From positions 364,125 through 416,131 of the forward strand of contig DF820460.1 of assembly GCA_000739515.1 (NCBI GenBank): a DNA stretch of 52,007 nt, given 5' to 3'. Source of the DNA: Candidatus Moduliflexus flocculans (GTDB taxonomy: Bacteria; Moduliflexota; Moduliflexia; Moduliflexales; Moduliflexaceae). The notes below the pieces were generated by a model. It saw only the letters and a program-made list of their open reading frames with translations, was not told the DNA's origin and searched no databases. The position numbers and the translations under genes are program-made. Positions 42,917 through 51,943 of the stretch are shown piece after piece; position 1 is the first letter of the stretch; the number at the start of each line of letters is the position of its first letter.

Positions 42917-45900
42917 ATGACACCATCTCACTATTCCGAACTTTTACAATATGACCGCGCCCGCCTTGCGTTCGGCGGGCTGTGGGGATCGTCGAAAGCG
43001 TATATGGCCGCGCTGATCCGGCGGCAGGTTGCCGCGCCGATTTTGCTGATCGCGCCGTCGCAGAAACGCGCCGAAGAACTCTTCGAAGACCTGCGCTTTT
43101 TCCAGCGCGCCGGCCTGCTGCCCGTCGCGGCGGAGCAGATTCACCTCTATTCCCAATGGAACGTCGCGCCCTACGAACATGAATCGCCGCACCGTGAAAT
43201 CGTCTCGGAACGGCTGACCGTCTTGGACAAATTGACCGAACGCCAACCGCTGTTGATTGTCGCGCCGGTCGAGGCCGTCATGCACAAGACGCTGCCGCGC
43301 AAAGCATTGAGCGCGTTCACCCTCTATATCGGCGCGGGCGAGGCGTTGAGCCGCGAAGGATTGGCGGCGCAATTGGTGGATACGGGCTACAAACATGCGC
43401 CGCTCGTGGAAAATCGCGGCGAATTTAGCATGCGCGGCGGCATTCTCGATGTGTTTCCGGCCTTTGGCGACCGCCCGCTCCGCATCGAATTTTTCGGCGA
43501 CGAGGTCGAATCGCTTCGCGCGTTCGACCCGACGACGCAGCGTTCCACCGAAAAGTTAGAGATGATTACGGTGCTGCCGGGGCGTGAAATCGTCATTTCG
43601 GAGAAAACCGCCGCCGCCGCGAAAACGAATATTGACGCCCGCGTCGCCGAGATCGGGGCATCGCTGAATTCACTCAAGGCGCTGATGAACCATATCGAGG
43701 AAAAAATCTTTTTCCCCGGCATCGAATGGTACGCCGCCTATTTTCATGACGGACTGGAAAGCCTCTTCGATTATCTCGCGCCGGAGACGCTGCTGCTGCT
43801 CGACGAACCCTCCGACATCGCCGAGATTTCGCGCAAATTCGACGCCTTTGTTCGGAAAGAATATCGCCAAACCGAGGAGAAAGGGTATCCGCTCCCCGCG
43901 CCGGAAAGCATCTTTCTGACGCCGGACGCGCTGCAAGAGGCGCTTGCCCGTCATCGCCAGATTGCGTTGCAATTGCTAAATGTCGGGGCAACCGATGCCA
44001 ATCAGTTCGATATTTCGACGAAATCATTAGAATGGACAGGCACATTCACGCCGAGCGCGGACGATGTTGAGGACAAAGACCGGCATATCGGCGTGATTGC
44101 GCGGCGCATCGGCGAATGGATTGAAGACCGCTACCGCGTCGTGATCGCGTCGTACACGGAATTTCAGGCAAAACGGCTCTGGGAAATCTTGCGGGATCAT
44201 AATGTGACGGCGCGAATCGCTGCTGACACCGCCGCCTTGACCGATTCAGCGGAAGCGGTCGTCATGGTCGGGATGCTGAACTGCGGCTTTTTGCTGCCGG
44301 ATGAGCGCCTGATTTTCCTGAACGAAGACGAATTTCTCGGCAAGCAGACCGCCCGCCGCCGCCATATCCAGCCCAAAGCAATCAAGCCGCAGATGACGCT
44401 CGGCGAGCTTGAAATTAACGATTACGTCGTGCATATCGATCACGGCATCGGCATGTATCTCGGCCTGAAAAAGCTCACAGTGCAACAGGTTTCGATGGAA
44501 TGTCTGCATCTCGAATACAGCGGCGGCGACAAGCTTTACGTGCCGGTGGATCGGCTTGATCTCGTGCAAAAATATAAAGGCGCAGATCAGCGACGTCCGA
44601 AAATTGATAAACTTGGCGGGACAAGTTGGGCGCGAGTTAAAGAACGTGTCAAGGCGTCGGTGGAAAAAATGGCGCAGGAATTGCTCGATACTTACGCGGC
44701 GCGGCAGGCGCTCCCCGGCATGATCTTCAACGCGGACGAACAGTTGTACCGCGAATTCGAGGCGTCGTTCGAATACGAAGAGACGCCGGATCAGGAAAAA
44801 GCCATCGAGGACGTGATTCGCGACATGTCCTCGACTAAGCCTATGGATAGGCTCGTCTGCGGCGATGTCGGCTACGGCAAAACCGAAGTCGCGATGCGGG
44901 CGGCATTCCGCGCCGTGCTGAACGGCAAGCAGACCGCTGTGCTTGTCCCGACTACTTTATTAGCGGAACAGCATTACAAAACCTTCGGCAAACGCTTCGC
45001 GCCGTTTCCGGTCAAAGTCGGCGTCTTGAACCGTTTTCAGACGAAAAAAGAACAGCAGGAAATCGTGGCGGGCGTGAAAGATGGCAGCGTGGACATCGTC
45101 ATCGGCACGCATCGCCTGTTGCAAAAAGACATCGGTTTCAAAGATTTAGGATTGGTGATTATTGACGAAGAGCAGCGCTTCGGTGTGACGCATAAAGAGA
45201 AAATCCGGCAATATCGCACGTTGGTGGATGTGCTGACGCTCACGGCGACGCCAATTCCGCGCACGTTGCACATGTCGCTGACCGGCGTGCGGGATTTGAG
45301 CATCATCGAATCGCCGCCGGAAGGCCGCCTCGCGGTGCGCACGTATGTCATGAAATTCGGCGACGACGTGATTTACGAGGCGATTACGCGGGAGTTGGAT
45401 CGCGGCGGGCAGGTCTTTTTCGTGCATAACGAGATCGAGACGATTCACGGCGTCGCGCTGCGCGTCACGCGCCTGCTGCCGCATATTCGCGTCGCGGTGG
45501 CGCACGGGCAGATGAAAGACGACGAACTTGAAGAAATTATGATCAAGTTCATCAACAAAGAAGTTGATGTGCTGATCAGCACCACCATCGTCGAATCGGG
45601 GATTGACATTCCGTCGGTCAACACGATGATTATTAACCGCGCCGACAAATTCGGCCTGTCGCAGTTGTACCAACTGCGGGGCAGGATTGGACGCGCCAAA
45701 GAACGCGCCTATGCCTACCTGCTTGTGCCGACTGAGGAATTATTGACTTCCGACGCGAAAAAGCGGCTGCGGGTGATTCAGGAACTCAGCGAACTCGGAT
45801 CGGGCTTCAAATTGGCGGCGCACGACCTCGAAATTCGCGGCGCAGGGAGCTTGCTCGGCGCGGAGCAGACCGGCCATATCGCGGCGCTCGGTTTCGACAT

Positions 45901-46396
45901 GTACTGTCAAGTGATCGAACAGACGGTGCGGGAATTGCGCGGACAGCCCTCCGAAGAGGAATTTTATCCGCAGATTGACATGCGCGTCTCGGCGTTTTTC
46001 CCGGAAGAATACATTCCCGACGTGCATCAGCGGTTGGAAGTCTATAAACGCCTGATGTCGGCCGACGATTTCGCCGCGATCCTTGACGTGGAAGACGAAA
46101 TCGCTGACCGCTACGGCAAGCTGCCGGAAGCGGCGCAAAGTCTTGTCGCACTGGCTGAATTGAAAGTGATGGCGACCGCGCTGCGGGCACAGCAGATTCA
46201 GGCGTTTGAAGGGAGCGTCAAACTTGTGTTCGACGCTAATGCGCCGATTAAACAAGAACGGATACAGTGGTTGGTCAAAGGCTCGAACAAGACGATCCGC
46301 TATCTGCCGCCGCTGACGCTCGTGGCGGAAATCAAGCGCATGAAAGACGCCGACAAGCTAAATCACGTCAAACAGATATTGCAGGCGTTTCAATAA
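42917..46396 (+). CDS. mfd: Transcription-repair coupling factor Mfd
   Basis: This 1159-residue translocase removes stalled RNA polymerase and recruits UvrA. The UvrB-homology region is at about 10-370. The RNA-polymerase-interacting domain at about 490-560 (LEINDYVVHIDHGIGMYLGL) is CarD-like. The motor follows, with Walker A GDVGYGKTE near 650, Walker B IIDEEQRFGV near 750, LTATPIPRT, and helicase domain 2 with VESGIDIPSVNT and QLRGRIGRA; the C-terminal TRCF domain is at about 1000-1115. It is of full normal length. There is no ribosome binding site before ATG 42917, so translation may depend on coupling to the upstream Rpn gene, whose stop is ten bases away. Confidence 0.96.
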   Translation: MTPSHYSELLQYDRARLAFGGLWGSSKAYMAALIRRQVAAPILLIAPSQKRAEELFEDLRFFQRAGLLPVAAEQIHLYSQWNVAPYEHESPHREIVSERLTVLDKLTERQPLLIVAPVEAVMHKTLPRKALSAFTLYIGAGEALSREGLAAQLVDTGYKHAPLVENRGEFSMRGGILDVFPAFGDRPLRIEFFGDEVESLRAFDPTTQRSTEKLEMITVLPGREIVISEKTAAAAKTNIDARVAEIGASLNSLKALMNHIEEKIFFPGIEWYAAYFHDGLESLFDYLAPETLLLLDEPSDIAEISRKFDAFVRKEYRQTEEKGYPLPAPESIFLTPDALQEALARHRQIALQLLNVGATDANQFDISTKSLEWTGTFTPSADDVEDKDRHIGVIARRIGEWIEDRYRVVIASYTEFQAKRLWEILRDHNVTARIAADTAALTDSAEAVVMVGMLNCGFLLPDERLIFLNEDEFLGKQTARRRHIQPKAIKPQMTLGELEINDYVVHIDHGIGMYLGLKKLTVQQVSMECLHLEYSGGDKLYVPVDRLDLVQKYKGADQRRPKIDKLGGTSWARVKERVKASVEKMAQELLDTYAARQALPGMIFNADEQLYREFEASFEYEETPDQEKAIEDVIRDMSSTKPMDRLVCGDVGYGKTEVAMRAAFRAVLNGKQTAVLVPTTLLAEQHYKTFGKRFAPFPVKVGVLNRFQTKKEQQEIVAGVKDGSVDIVIGTHRLLQKDIGFKDLGLVIIDEEQRFGVTHKEKIRQYRTLVDVLTLTATPIPRTLHMSLTGVRDLSIIESPPEGRLAVRTYVMKFGDDVIYEAITRELDRGGQVFFVHNEIETIHGVALRVTRLLPHIRVAVAHGQMKDDELEEIMIKFINKEVDVLISTTIVESGIDIPSVNTMIINRADKFGLSQLYQLRGRIGRAKERAYAYLLVPTEELLTSDAKKRLRVIQELSELGSGFKLAAHDLEIRGAGSLLGAEQTGHIAALGFDMYCQVIEQTVRELRGQPSEEEFYPQIDMRVSAFFPEEYIPDVHQRLEVYKRLMSADDFAAILDVEDEIADRYGKLPEAAQSLVALAELKVMATALRAQQIQAFEGSVKLVFDANAPIKQERIQWLVKGSNKTIRYLPPLTLVAEIKRMKDADKLNHVKQILQAFQ

Positions 46397-46413
46397 AACA
46401 TGACGCAAGAAGT

Positions 46414-46454
46414 GCCAACGCTTGCTTTTTCGAGTAGCAAAAGCAAGCGTTGGC
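46414..46454. terminator. Bidirectional hairpin between convergent mfd and rhaM
   Basis: GCCAACGCTTGCTTTT (46414-46429) pairs perfectly with AAAAGCAAGCGTTGGC (46439-46454) around a nine-base loop. It lies between converging genes, with T/A runs at the inner end of the stem. A degenerate copy of the CCCTTCGACAGGCTC repeat follows at 46459-46483. Confidence 0.6.
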
Positions 46455-46499
46455 GACTCATTCCCTGAGCGTGTCGAAGGGAATATTTCAGACACTCAG

Positions 46500-46823
46500 T
46501 TAATCGAGATGAAAAATCTCTTCCATTCCGGCCCACCATTCGCCTTCGGCGCGGGTCGGCAGCGGGTCGTGCATCGGCTTGACATACGCCCACCATTCCT
46601 GCGTGGTCGGGTCTGCCGCCATCTTCGCCATATCGGCGTCATAGTCGCTGCCGACATATTCGAAATAGCTGAACAGCAAGCCGTCTTTATAATAAATCGA
46701 ATAGTTGCGGATGTTGCAGGCGGTAATCATCGCTAACACGCCCGGCCAGGCGGCGGCGTGGCATTGTTTATACTCTTCGTATCTCTCCGGTTTCACCCGA
46801 ATCATTGAACCATATCGTTTCAT
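46500..46823 (-). CDS. rhaM: L-rhamnose mutarotase
   Basis: RhaM interconverts alpha- and beta-L-rhamnopyranose to speed entry into catabolism. The 107-residue length is normal. H22 in QCHAAAWPGVL aligns with the catalytic His of E. coli YiiL/RhaM, and Y42/Y44, the WW pair (77-78) and the final EEIFHLD are conserved. AGAGGATGT stands before ATG 46823. It is the last gene of a minus-strand set with a sugar ABC importer and a UroD-like methyltransferase, which makes rhamnose or a rhamnose derivative a likely substrate of the whole set. A family B palindrome separates it from the preceding gene. No rhamnose isomerase or kinase is in the window. Confidence 0.88.
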   Translation of the reverse strand: MKRYGSMIRVKPERYEEYKQCHAAAWPGVLAMITACNIRNYSIYYKDGLLFSYFEYVGSDYDADMAKMAADPTTQEWWAYVKPMHDPLPTRAEGEWWAGMEEIFHLD

Positions 46824-46845
46824 ACATCCTCTTTACACCGTAGTG

Positions 46846-46888
46846 GTAGAGACGCCCGCCGGGGACGTCTCTACGAGATGATCAAATT
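46846..46888. mobile_element. Family B element, copy 5 (one end shortened)
   Basis: The 29-base core is at 46846-46874, with two changes that keep the pairing mostly intact. The right side GATGATCAAATTGGCAT contains the GATCA and the CCAATT end motif of the family in complement, but about 14 bases closer to the core than usual. The left end is not recognisable. Confidence 0.7.
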
Positions 46889-46894
46889 GGCATC

Positions 46895-47929
46895 CTATGC
46901 TTTAAGGGCGTTAAAAATGGCTTCGATATTGGCCGGGTCAACGTCCGGCAGAATCGCTTCATGACTTGGCGAAATAATCAAGCCGGTCGGAAAAAGCGCC
47001 TTGAGTGTTTTCACGCGCTGATACACCTGCTCAGGTGTGCCATGCACAATCAGTTCTTGCGCGTCAACACCGCCGCAAAACGCGACTTTGCCGTAAAAAT
47101 GCTCTTTCATGTGTTCGGCGGACATGTCTTTGGCGAGCGCCTGAATTGGGTGAATCGCGTCCACGCCGATGTCAATCAAATCCTGAATAATCGGATAAAT
47201 CGAGCCGCAAGAGTGGTGAATGACTTTCAGGCCGTAGCTCTTCGCCTGCTCGACTAAGCGGCGCGTGCCAGACCAGACGAATTTGCGGATGAGTTTCGGA
47301 GAGAGCATCAAGCCTTGCTGACTGCCGAAATCGTTACCGATCAATACGGCGTTCAGCTTGCCTTTCGTCGCTTCATAAAAAATTTCGTTGGCTTTCAGAT
47401 AAAAGTCCGCAATCCGATCAATCACAACCTGAAACATCTCCGGCTCGGTCATCATCTTGACCAGCGCCGTTTCCATGCCGAACGCGGCGCAGGCGTCTTG
47501 AAAATGCGCCGACCAGATCACGCCGAGAATCACGCGATCTTGTGGCGCGGCTTCGACGACCCGGCGGCATTCTTCCGGGCTGATATATTTTGCCGGGTCT
47601 GGCCAGTCGAAATCATCAACGCGCGCAGGGTCGGAATAATGCTGAAAAAACCCGGGGGAATTCAGCGTTCTGTGTTCATCGTCACTATGACCCTGCTGCG
47701 CGAAGTCAAATGCCATGTAAATGGCGTCGCTGGTCGGCGAATGATACGGCAATTCGACCGGATAGATGTCGTCATCAAGCATCTGCGACACCTCATGGAA
47801 ATCGTTCACCTGAAAATGCTTGATCAAATTTTGAACCGCTCCGGGCGTCGGCAAGCCTAACCATGAGGCCGGACGATCAACCGGTTTGCATTCAATCGTT
47901 GCGTAGAATCGTTCTTTGTGTGTCATCAT
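46895..47929 (-). CDS. UroD/MtaA-superfamily methyltransferase-like protein
   Basis: ATG 47929 (MMTHKERFYATIECK) follows GGAG at good spacing; a longer frame would translate a family C repeat. The 344-residue protein has the uroporphyrinogen decarboxylase fold. It lacks the HemE N-terminal arginine signature (RQAGRYLPEYR) and instead has HHSCGSIYPI near residue 240 and AFCGGVD near 285. This His-x-Cys...Cys set is the zinc site of corrinoid:thiol methyltransferases such as MtaA and MtbA. It is probably a methyltransferase and not a heme enzyme. Its place between a sugar permease and rhamnose mutarotase suggests a role with methylated sugars, but no corrinoid protein gene is present here. Confidence 0.8.
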   Translation of the reverse strand: MMTHKERFYATIECKPVDRPASWLGLPTPGAVQNLIKHFQVNDFHEVSQMLDDDIYPVELPYHSPTSDAIYMAFDFAQQGHSDDEHRTLNSPGFFQHYSDPARVDDFDWPDPAKYISPEECRRVVEAAPQDRVILGVIWSAHFQDACAAFGMETALVKMMTEPEMFQVVIDRIADFYLKANEIFYEATKGKLNAVLIGNDFGSQQGLMLSPKLIRKFVWSGTRRLVEQAKSYGLKVIHHSCGSIYPIIQDLIDIGVDAIHPIQALAKDMSAEHMKEHFYGKVAFCGGVDAQELIVHGTPEQVYQRVKTLKALFPTGLIISPSHEAILPDVDPANIEAIFNALKA

Positions 47930-47942
47930 CTTTTTTCTCCGA

Positions 47943-48031
47943 ATTCCCCTCCTGGGAGGGGTTGGGGTGGGTTGTCTGCATTGGCGTTTTTTCAAACTCC
48001 ACCCACCCCTCGCCCCTCCCAGGAGGGGAAT
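47943..48031. repeat. Family C palindrome, copy 3
   Basis: ATTCCCCTCCTGGGAGGGGT and GGGGTGGGTT at the left pair with CCACCCACCCCTCGCCCCTC and CAGGAGGGGAAT at the right. It lies between the permease and the UroD-like gene within the operon, where it could limit read-through. Confidence 0.8.
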
Positions 48032-48040
48032 CTGCTGTCG

Positions 48041-49030
48041 CTATTTTTCCTGAAGGCTGTTCAAAATCACAGCGGCTAAAATCACGATACCTCGGACGAC
48101 TTGCTGCATATACGGCGTCACGTCTAACAGAATCATGCCGTTGGTCAAAATGCCGACGAACAACATGCCGATCAGCGTGCCGGTGAGTTTTCCTTCGCCA
48201 CCGAAAATATTCGTTCCGCCGATGATCACCGCCGCGACAATATCGAGTTCCCAGCCTAAACCGACTTCGGGAGAGCCTGCGCGTAAGCGTGACGAAAGGA
48301 TGATGCCGCCGATTGCCGCGAGAAATGAGGAAATCACGAACACGGCGACTTTCGTGCGAAAAATATTGATGCCCGATAATCTCGCGGCTTCTGCGTTTCC
48401 GCCGACGGAGTAAATCGAGCGGCCAAACGGCGTATTACGCAAAACGAACATCCCAATCGCATAAATCACCACCATGTATAAGACCGGATACGGAATTTTG
48501 AATAGATGGCCTGAGCCGAATTCATAAAACGATTTTGGCAGCCCGCCGATAGGATAACCGCCAGTCAGTGTGTAGGTAATGCCTCGAATCAGCGTCAACG
48601 TTGCCAACGTCACCAAAAAGGCGTGCAGCTTGAATTTAGCTGTCACCAACCCATTCAGTAAACCCCAGAGCGAGCTAAGGAAAAGCGTAATCAGGATAGC
48701 TAAAACGACCGGAATTCCGGCTTTCATGACTAAGAGTGCGTTGACGACCGAGGCGAACGCGACAATTGCGCCGACGCTAAGGTCCATCTGGCCAAGAATG
48801 ATCACCATCGTCATGCCAACCGCGATAATTGCTTGAATCGAAATCTGGCGCAGGACATTAATGATATTGGACGGCTTTAAGAACGTGTCTGACGCAAAGC
48901 TGAGGATGATAATCATCGCAATTAAGGCAAAATATAAGGCGTATTTGATCACAAAAGCGCGGGAGAATATCGTCTGAGACTCCCCGCAAGGCTTGCGGTT
49001 TGTGAACGTTTTGGTGGCTGTCATATCCAT
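48041..49030 (-). CDS. Sugar ABC importer permease, RbsC/AraH type
   Basis: The 329-residue BPD_transp_2 permease probably starts at ATG 49030 (MDMTATKTFTNRK), downstream of AGGAGAT. About eight to ten helices are visible. VGMTMVIILGQMDLSVGAIVAF near residue 78 and GGTNIFGGEGKLTGTLIG near 265 are the standard family motifs. It carries pentoses, hexoses or deoxy-sugars with the ATPase and binding protein encoded upstream on the same strand. Only one permease gene is present, so the channel is a homodimer, unlike RhaPQ-type rhamnose importers with two different permeases. A 134-base gap separates it from the ATPase gene. Confidence 0.92.
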   Translation of the reverse strand: MDMTATKTFTNRKPCGESQTIFSRAFVIKYALYFALIAMIIILSFASDTFLKPSNIINVLRQISIQAIIAVGMTMVIILGQMDLSVGAIVAFASVVNALLVMKAGIPVVLAILITLFLSSLWGLLNGLVTAKFKLHAFLVTLATLTLIRGITYTLTGGYPIGGLPKSFYEFGSGHLFKIPYPVLYMVVIYAIGMFVLRNTPFGRSIYSVGGNAEAARLSGINIFRTKVAVFVISSFLAAIGGIILSSRLRAGSPEVGLGWELDIVAAVIIGGTNIFGGEGKLTGTLIGMLFVGILTNGMILLDVTPYMQQVVRGIVILAAVILNSLQEK

Positions 49031-49164
49031 ACATCTCGCATCTCCTGCGGCTGATAAATGCCATGCGTTTACCACTCGCAGCGAGCTGCTGCATAAAATT
49101 ACCGTACCGCGAACGTCCTCGTCCGCAACAAGTTCGAGGAGAACGTCGAGAATACTCTTGAAAA

Positions 49165-50670
49165 TTACTGAACCGGCGCAGCCGTTTTTAACGTGGCATA
49201 ATGTAAAATCTTTTCCTGAGTCGCCTCATGATGCGGCAGTTCGGCGGTGATTTCTCCGCCAGACATCACAAGCACTCTGTCGCACATTTCCAGAATTTCG
49301 GGAATTTCGGATGAGATCATCAAGATGCCGAGGCCGGAATCGGCAAGCTCGTTCAAGAGGCTGTAAATCTGCCCCTTTGATCCGACATCAATGCCGCGCG
49401 TTGGTTCATCCATAATCAAAATGCTCGGATGCGTCGCTAACCACTTCGAGACGACCACTTTCTGCTGATTGCCGCCGCTGAGGTTTTTTGTCGCTTGCGT
49501 GATGCCGCTGGTTTTGATTTGAAGCGATTTTACGGATTGTTCGGCCACCGTTCGCGCCGCGCTGTTCTGAAACACGCCGTATTTCGTCAATTTATTGAGA
49601 ATTGTCATGGATACATTGGACAGAATATCCAGCCCCAACACCAGGCCTTCTTCCTTGCGGTCTTCCGTGACAAAGCCGATGCCGAATTGTTTGGCGTCAA
49701 GCGGCGAGCGGATGTCAGCCTTCTGTCCGCGAATCCAGGTTTCGCCGAATGCTTTCGGGTCAGCGCCGAAAATCGCGCGGGCAAGCTCTGTCCGGCCAGC
49801 GCCAGCCAACCCAGCGAGTCCCAGGATTTCCCCTTTATGCAGGCGGAATGAAATATCTTTAAACGATTTTTCAGAGCAAAAGTTTTTGACTTCTAATAAC
49901 ACCTCGTCAAACGCTTTTTGCGTTTTGGCGGCGTGTTCCAGCCCTTTGCCGACCATGTGTTGAATAATCACTGGTTTCGGCGCGTCCTGAATATCAAGCG
50001 TAATGACATATTTTCCGTCGCGATACACGGTCACGCGATCCGCGATAATCGGCAGTTCTTCCAGGCGATGCGACACGTAAATAATGCTGAGTCCCTGTTT
50101 CACCAACCCTTTCAAGACGGTGAACATGTGCGCAATGTCGTTATCGGTCAAGGCGGCGGTCGGTTCGTCCATAATCAAAATTTTCGATTGATTCGAGAGC
50201 GCTTTGGCAATTTCGATGAGTTGTTTCTGGGCGACGCTCAGGTCTCTGACGAGCGTTTTCGGCGGGATGTGGCAATCCATCTGTTCCAGCACGCTGGCCG
50301 CCTTTGCGTAGGTTTTCTTCCAATTGACCACGCCGTTGCGCGTAGGAAGTTTGCCCATGTAGATGTTTTCAGCGACCGTCAGATTATTATTTAAACTGAA
50401 TTCCTGATACACCGCGCTGATCCCGATATTTCTGGCTTCCCATGTGGAATGAATCGCGACCGGTTTGCCTTCGAGCATGATTTCGCCGCAATCGGGATGA
50501 TGCGCTCCGGTGATAATTTTAATTAGCGTGCTTTTCCCCGCGCCATTCGCGCCGACCAACGCATGCACTTCGCCTGCTCGCAGTTCCAAATGGGCGTTTT
50601 CAAGTGCGGCAATTCCGCCAAAATGCTTGCTGATGTTTCTGGCTTCGAGAATAGGTGTTGTCTTCTGCAT
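49165..50670 (-). CDS. Sugar ABC importer ATPase, RbsA type (two fused domains)
   Basis: This 501-residue protein has two fused nucleotide-binding domains. Domain 1 has intact Walker A GANGAGKST near 42 and the signature-like LSVAQKQLIEIAKAL with Walker B ILIMDEPTAAL. Domain 2 has the degenerate P-loop GLAGAGRTE near 288 with LSGGNQQKVVVSKWLA and ILIMDEPTRGID, the pattern usual for RbsA, MglA and AraG. Length is normal. It is the second gene of the minus-strand importer operon; a family E hairpin lies just upstream of its start, between it and the binding-protein gene. There is no clear ribosome binding site before ATG 50670. Confidence 0.94.
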   Translation of the reverse strand: MQKTTPILEARNISKHFGGIAALENAHLELRAGEVHALVGANGAGKSTLIKIITGAHHPDCGEIMLEGKPVAIHSTWEARNIGISAVYQEFSLNNNLTVAENIYMGKLPTRNGVVNWKKTYAKAASVLEQMDCHIPPKTLVRDLSVAQKQLIEIAKALSNQSKILIMDEPTAALTDNDIAHMFTVLKGLVKQGLSIIYVSHRLEELPIIADRVTVYRDGKYVITLDIQDAPKPVIIQHMVGKGLEHAAKTQKAFDEVLLEVKNFCSEKSFKDISFRLHKGEILGLAGLAGAGRTELARAIFGADPKAFGETWIRGQKADIRSPLDAKQFGIGFVTEDRKEEGLVLGLDILSNVSMTILNKLTKYGVFQNSAARTVAEQSVKSLQIKTSGITQATKNLSGGNQQKVVVSKWLATHPSILIMDEPTRGIDVGSKGQIYSLLNELADSGLGILMISSEIPEILEMCDRVLVMSGGEITAELPHHEATQEKILHYATLKTAAPVQ

Positions 50671-50685
50671 ATTGGTTTGGCGCTT

Positions 50686-50718
50686 AGCCGTCAGACACCT
50701 TTGAGGTGTCTGACGGCT
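50686..50718. repeat. Family E palindrome, copy 2 (33 bases)
   Basis: AGCCGTCAGACACCTTTGAG and the complementary right half form a perfect hairpin, differing from copy 1 only at compensated inner positions. It occupies the short gap between the binding-protein and ATPase genes, a common site for hairpins that protect the abundant upstream message. Confidence 0.85.
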
Positions 50719-50725
50719 TTGGCAA

Positions 50726-51685
50726 TTACTGCATGAGGTATTGTCTGTCGTCCAAATATTTCTGGATGTCTTCTTTGTTGTCGAGGGTGTAGGTTTTTAA
50801 CGGCACGAGGACTTCGGTGGCCGTCTTGCCGGTCTGCGCCAATTCGGCGGCGTTTTTAATGGAAGTGTAGCCGATTTCGAATGGCTGCTGCGTCGTAATG
50901 GCTAAGAGGAAAGAATCCGGTTCCAGCATCGCTCTGGCAAGGTCAATGCTCATGTCCGTCCCCATCAGCAGAATGTCTTTGTTCCCTTTGCCTTTCAGCG
51001 CGGCTAATGAGCCTAATAATGCGCCCTGATTCCAGCACCAGACGATCTGCGTTTCAGGATGCGCTTCCAGAATGCTTTCGGTCACGGATAAGCCGAGTTC
51101 TTTGAATTCCGCGTCCTGTTGGGCCACAATTTCGACGCCTTCAAGCTGCTTCACCTGATCAACGAATCCTTTGACGCGGTCAATACCAACCGAATATTTG
51201 CTCGTGCCGATGACCGCGATTTTGGCTTTGCCATTCATCTTTTCTTTGATGTAATTGACCGTATATTCGCCGGTTTTCGCGCCTAAATCATAGTTATTGA
51301 CGCCGACGAAATATTTCGATTCCGGCGAATTGACTTTCGAATTCCAGGTCACCACCGGAATCCCTTCAGCAACGGCGCGTTCGAAGGCAGGAACGGAGGC
51401 TTCGTCGCTTTGCGGCGAAATGCTGATCGCGTTAATGCCCTGCGCGATAAAATTATCAATCAAATCCGATTCTTTTGCCACGTCAGAATCGGAACTCATG
51501 ATTTTGACTTCGACGCCTAATTCTTTTCCTGCGCTTTTCATGCCCTGAATGACTTCGGCGAACCATTCATGTTTCGTATCCAGCAGAATCGCGCCGATTT
51601 TTACCGGGTCTGCCGCGAAAGCCAGACTGTTTACGACCATCAATCCGACAACACACATGACGACGAGAGCCACGATCTTTTTCAT
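50726..51685 (-). CDS. Sugar ABC importer binding protein, RbsB type
   Basis: ATG 51685 (MKKIVALVVMCVVGLMVV) follows GGAGGAATTTAGT. A signal peptide of about 24 residues (cleavage near AFA-AD) leads to a Peripla_BP_4 domain of 319 residues in total. VKIGAILLDTKHEWFAEVIQGM at the start, AISISPQSDEASVPAFERA near 90 and VVTWNSKV are typical of RbsB/RhaS-type binding proteins. The ligand is probably a monosaccharide; rhamnose or a methylated deoxy-sugar is inferred from the mutarotase and methyltransferase genes in the operon. It is the first gene of the set, with a long leader. Confidence 0.92.
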   Translation of the reverse strand: MKKIVALVVMCVVGLMVVNSLAFAADPVKIGAILLDTKHEWFAEVIQGMKSAGKELGVEVKIMSSDSDVAKESDLIDNFIAQGINAISISPQSDEASVPAFERAVAEGIPVVTWNSKVNSPESKYFVGVNNYDLGAKTGEYTVNYIKEKMNGKAKIAVIGTSKYSVGIDRVKGFVDQVKQLEGVEIVAQQDAEFKELGLSVTESILEAHPETQIVWCWNQGALLGSLAALKGKGNKDILLMGTDMSIDLARAMLEPDSFLLAITTQQPFEIGYTSIKNAAELAQTGKTATEVLVPLKTYTLDNKEDIQKYLDDRQYLMQ

Positions 51686-51825
51686 ACTAAATTCCTCCAA
51701 AAGGATGTTGTGACATTTGAGGCCGCACCCTTGAGATCAGGTCTAAATGAATGCGACGATATTCAACTGAAAAAGCTGTTTTTGCGTGTAGATTCTGTTA
51801 AAGCGCCTGTTCATGCTGGCGAAGA

Positions 51826-51867
51826 TCAGAGGAAATCATACAGCATCCGATTGAATCGCCGTTTCAA
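51826..51867 (-). CDS. Possible 13-codon leader peptide upstream of the sugar importer
   Basis: AAGGAGGTGATTGG on the minus strand (about 51869-51882) is an almost perfect anti-Shine-Dalgarno match. It is followed at good spacing by TTG 51867 opening a 13-codon frame (MKRRFNRMLYDFL, then TGA). It lies 140 bases before the binding-protein start, in the operon leader. Such a short, basic, Arg-rich peptide could be a regulatory uORF, or the strong site may load ribosomes without a useful product. This is speculative; the rest of 51686-52007 holds only a family C half. Confidence 0.3.
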   Translation of the reverse strand: MKRRFNRMLYDFL

Positions 51868-51943
51868 ATCCAATCACCTCCTTGTGCGCCTCACAGAAAT
51901 TAGGAAAAGAATTACTGACTGATGTTACGCAGCGCCGCCGACA

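Noticed and set aside
51867..51885. ATCACCTCCTT on the plus strand, like the 3' end of 16S rRNA
   Set aside because: The bases before it do not match the conserved 16S 3' region; it is better read as a strong Shine-Dalgarno sequence on the minus strand.
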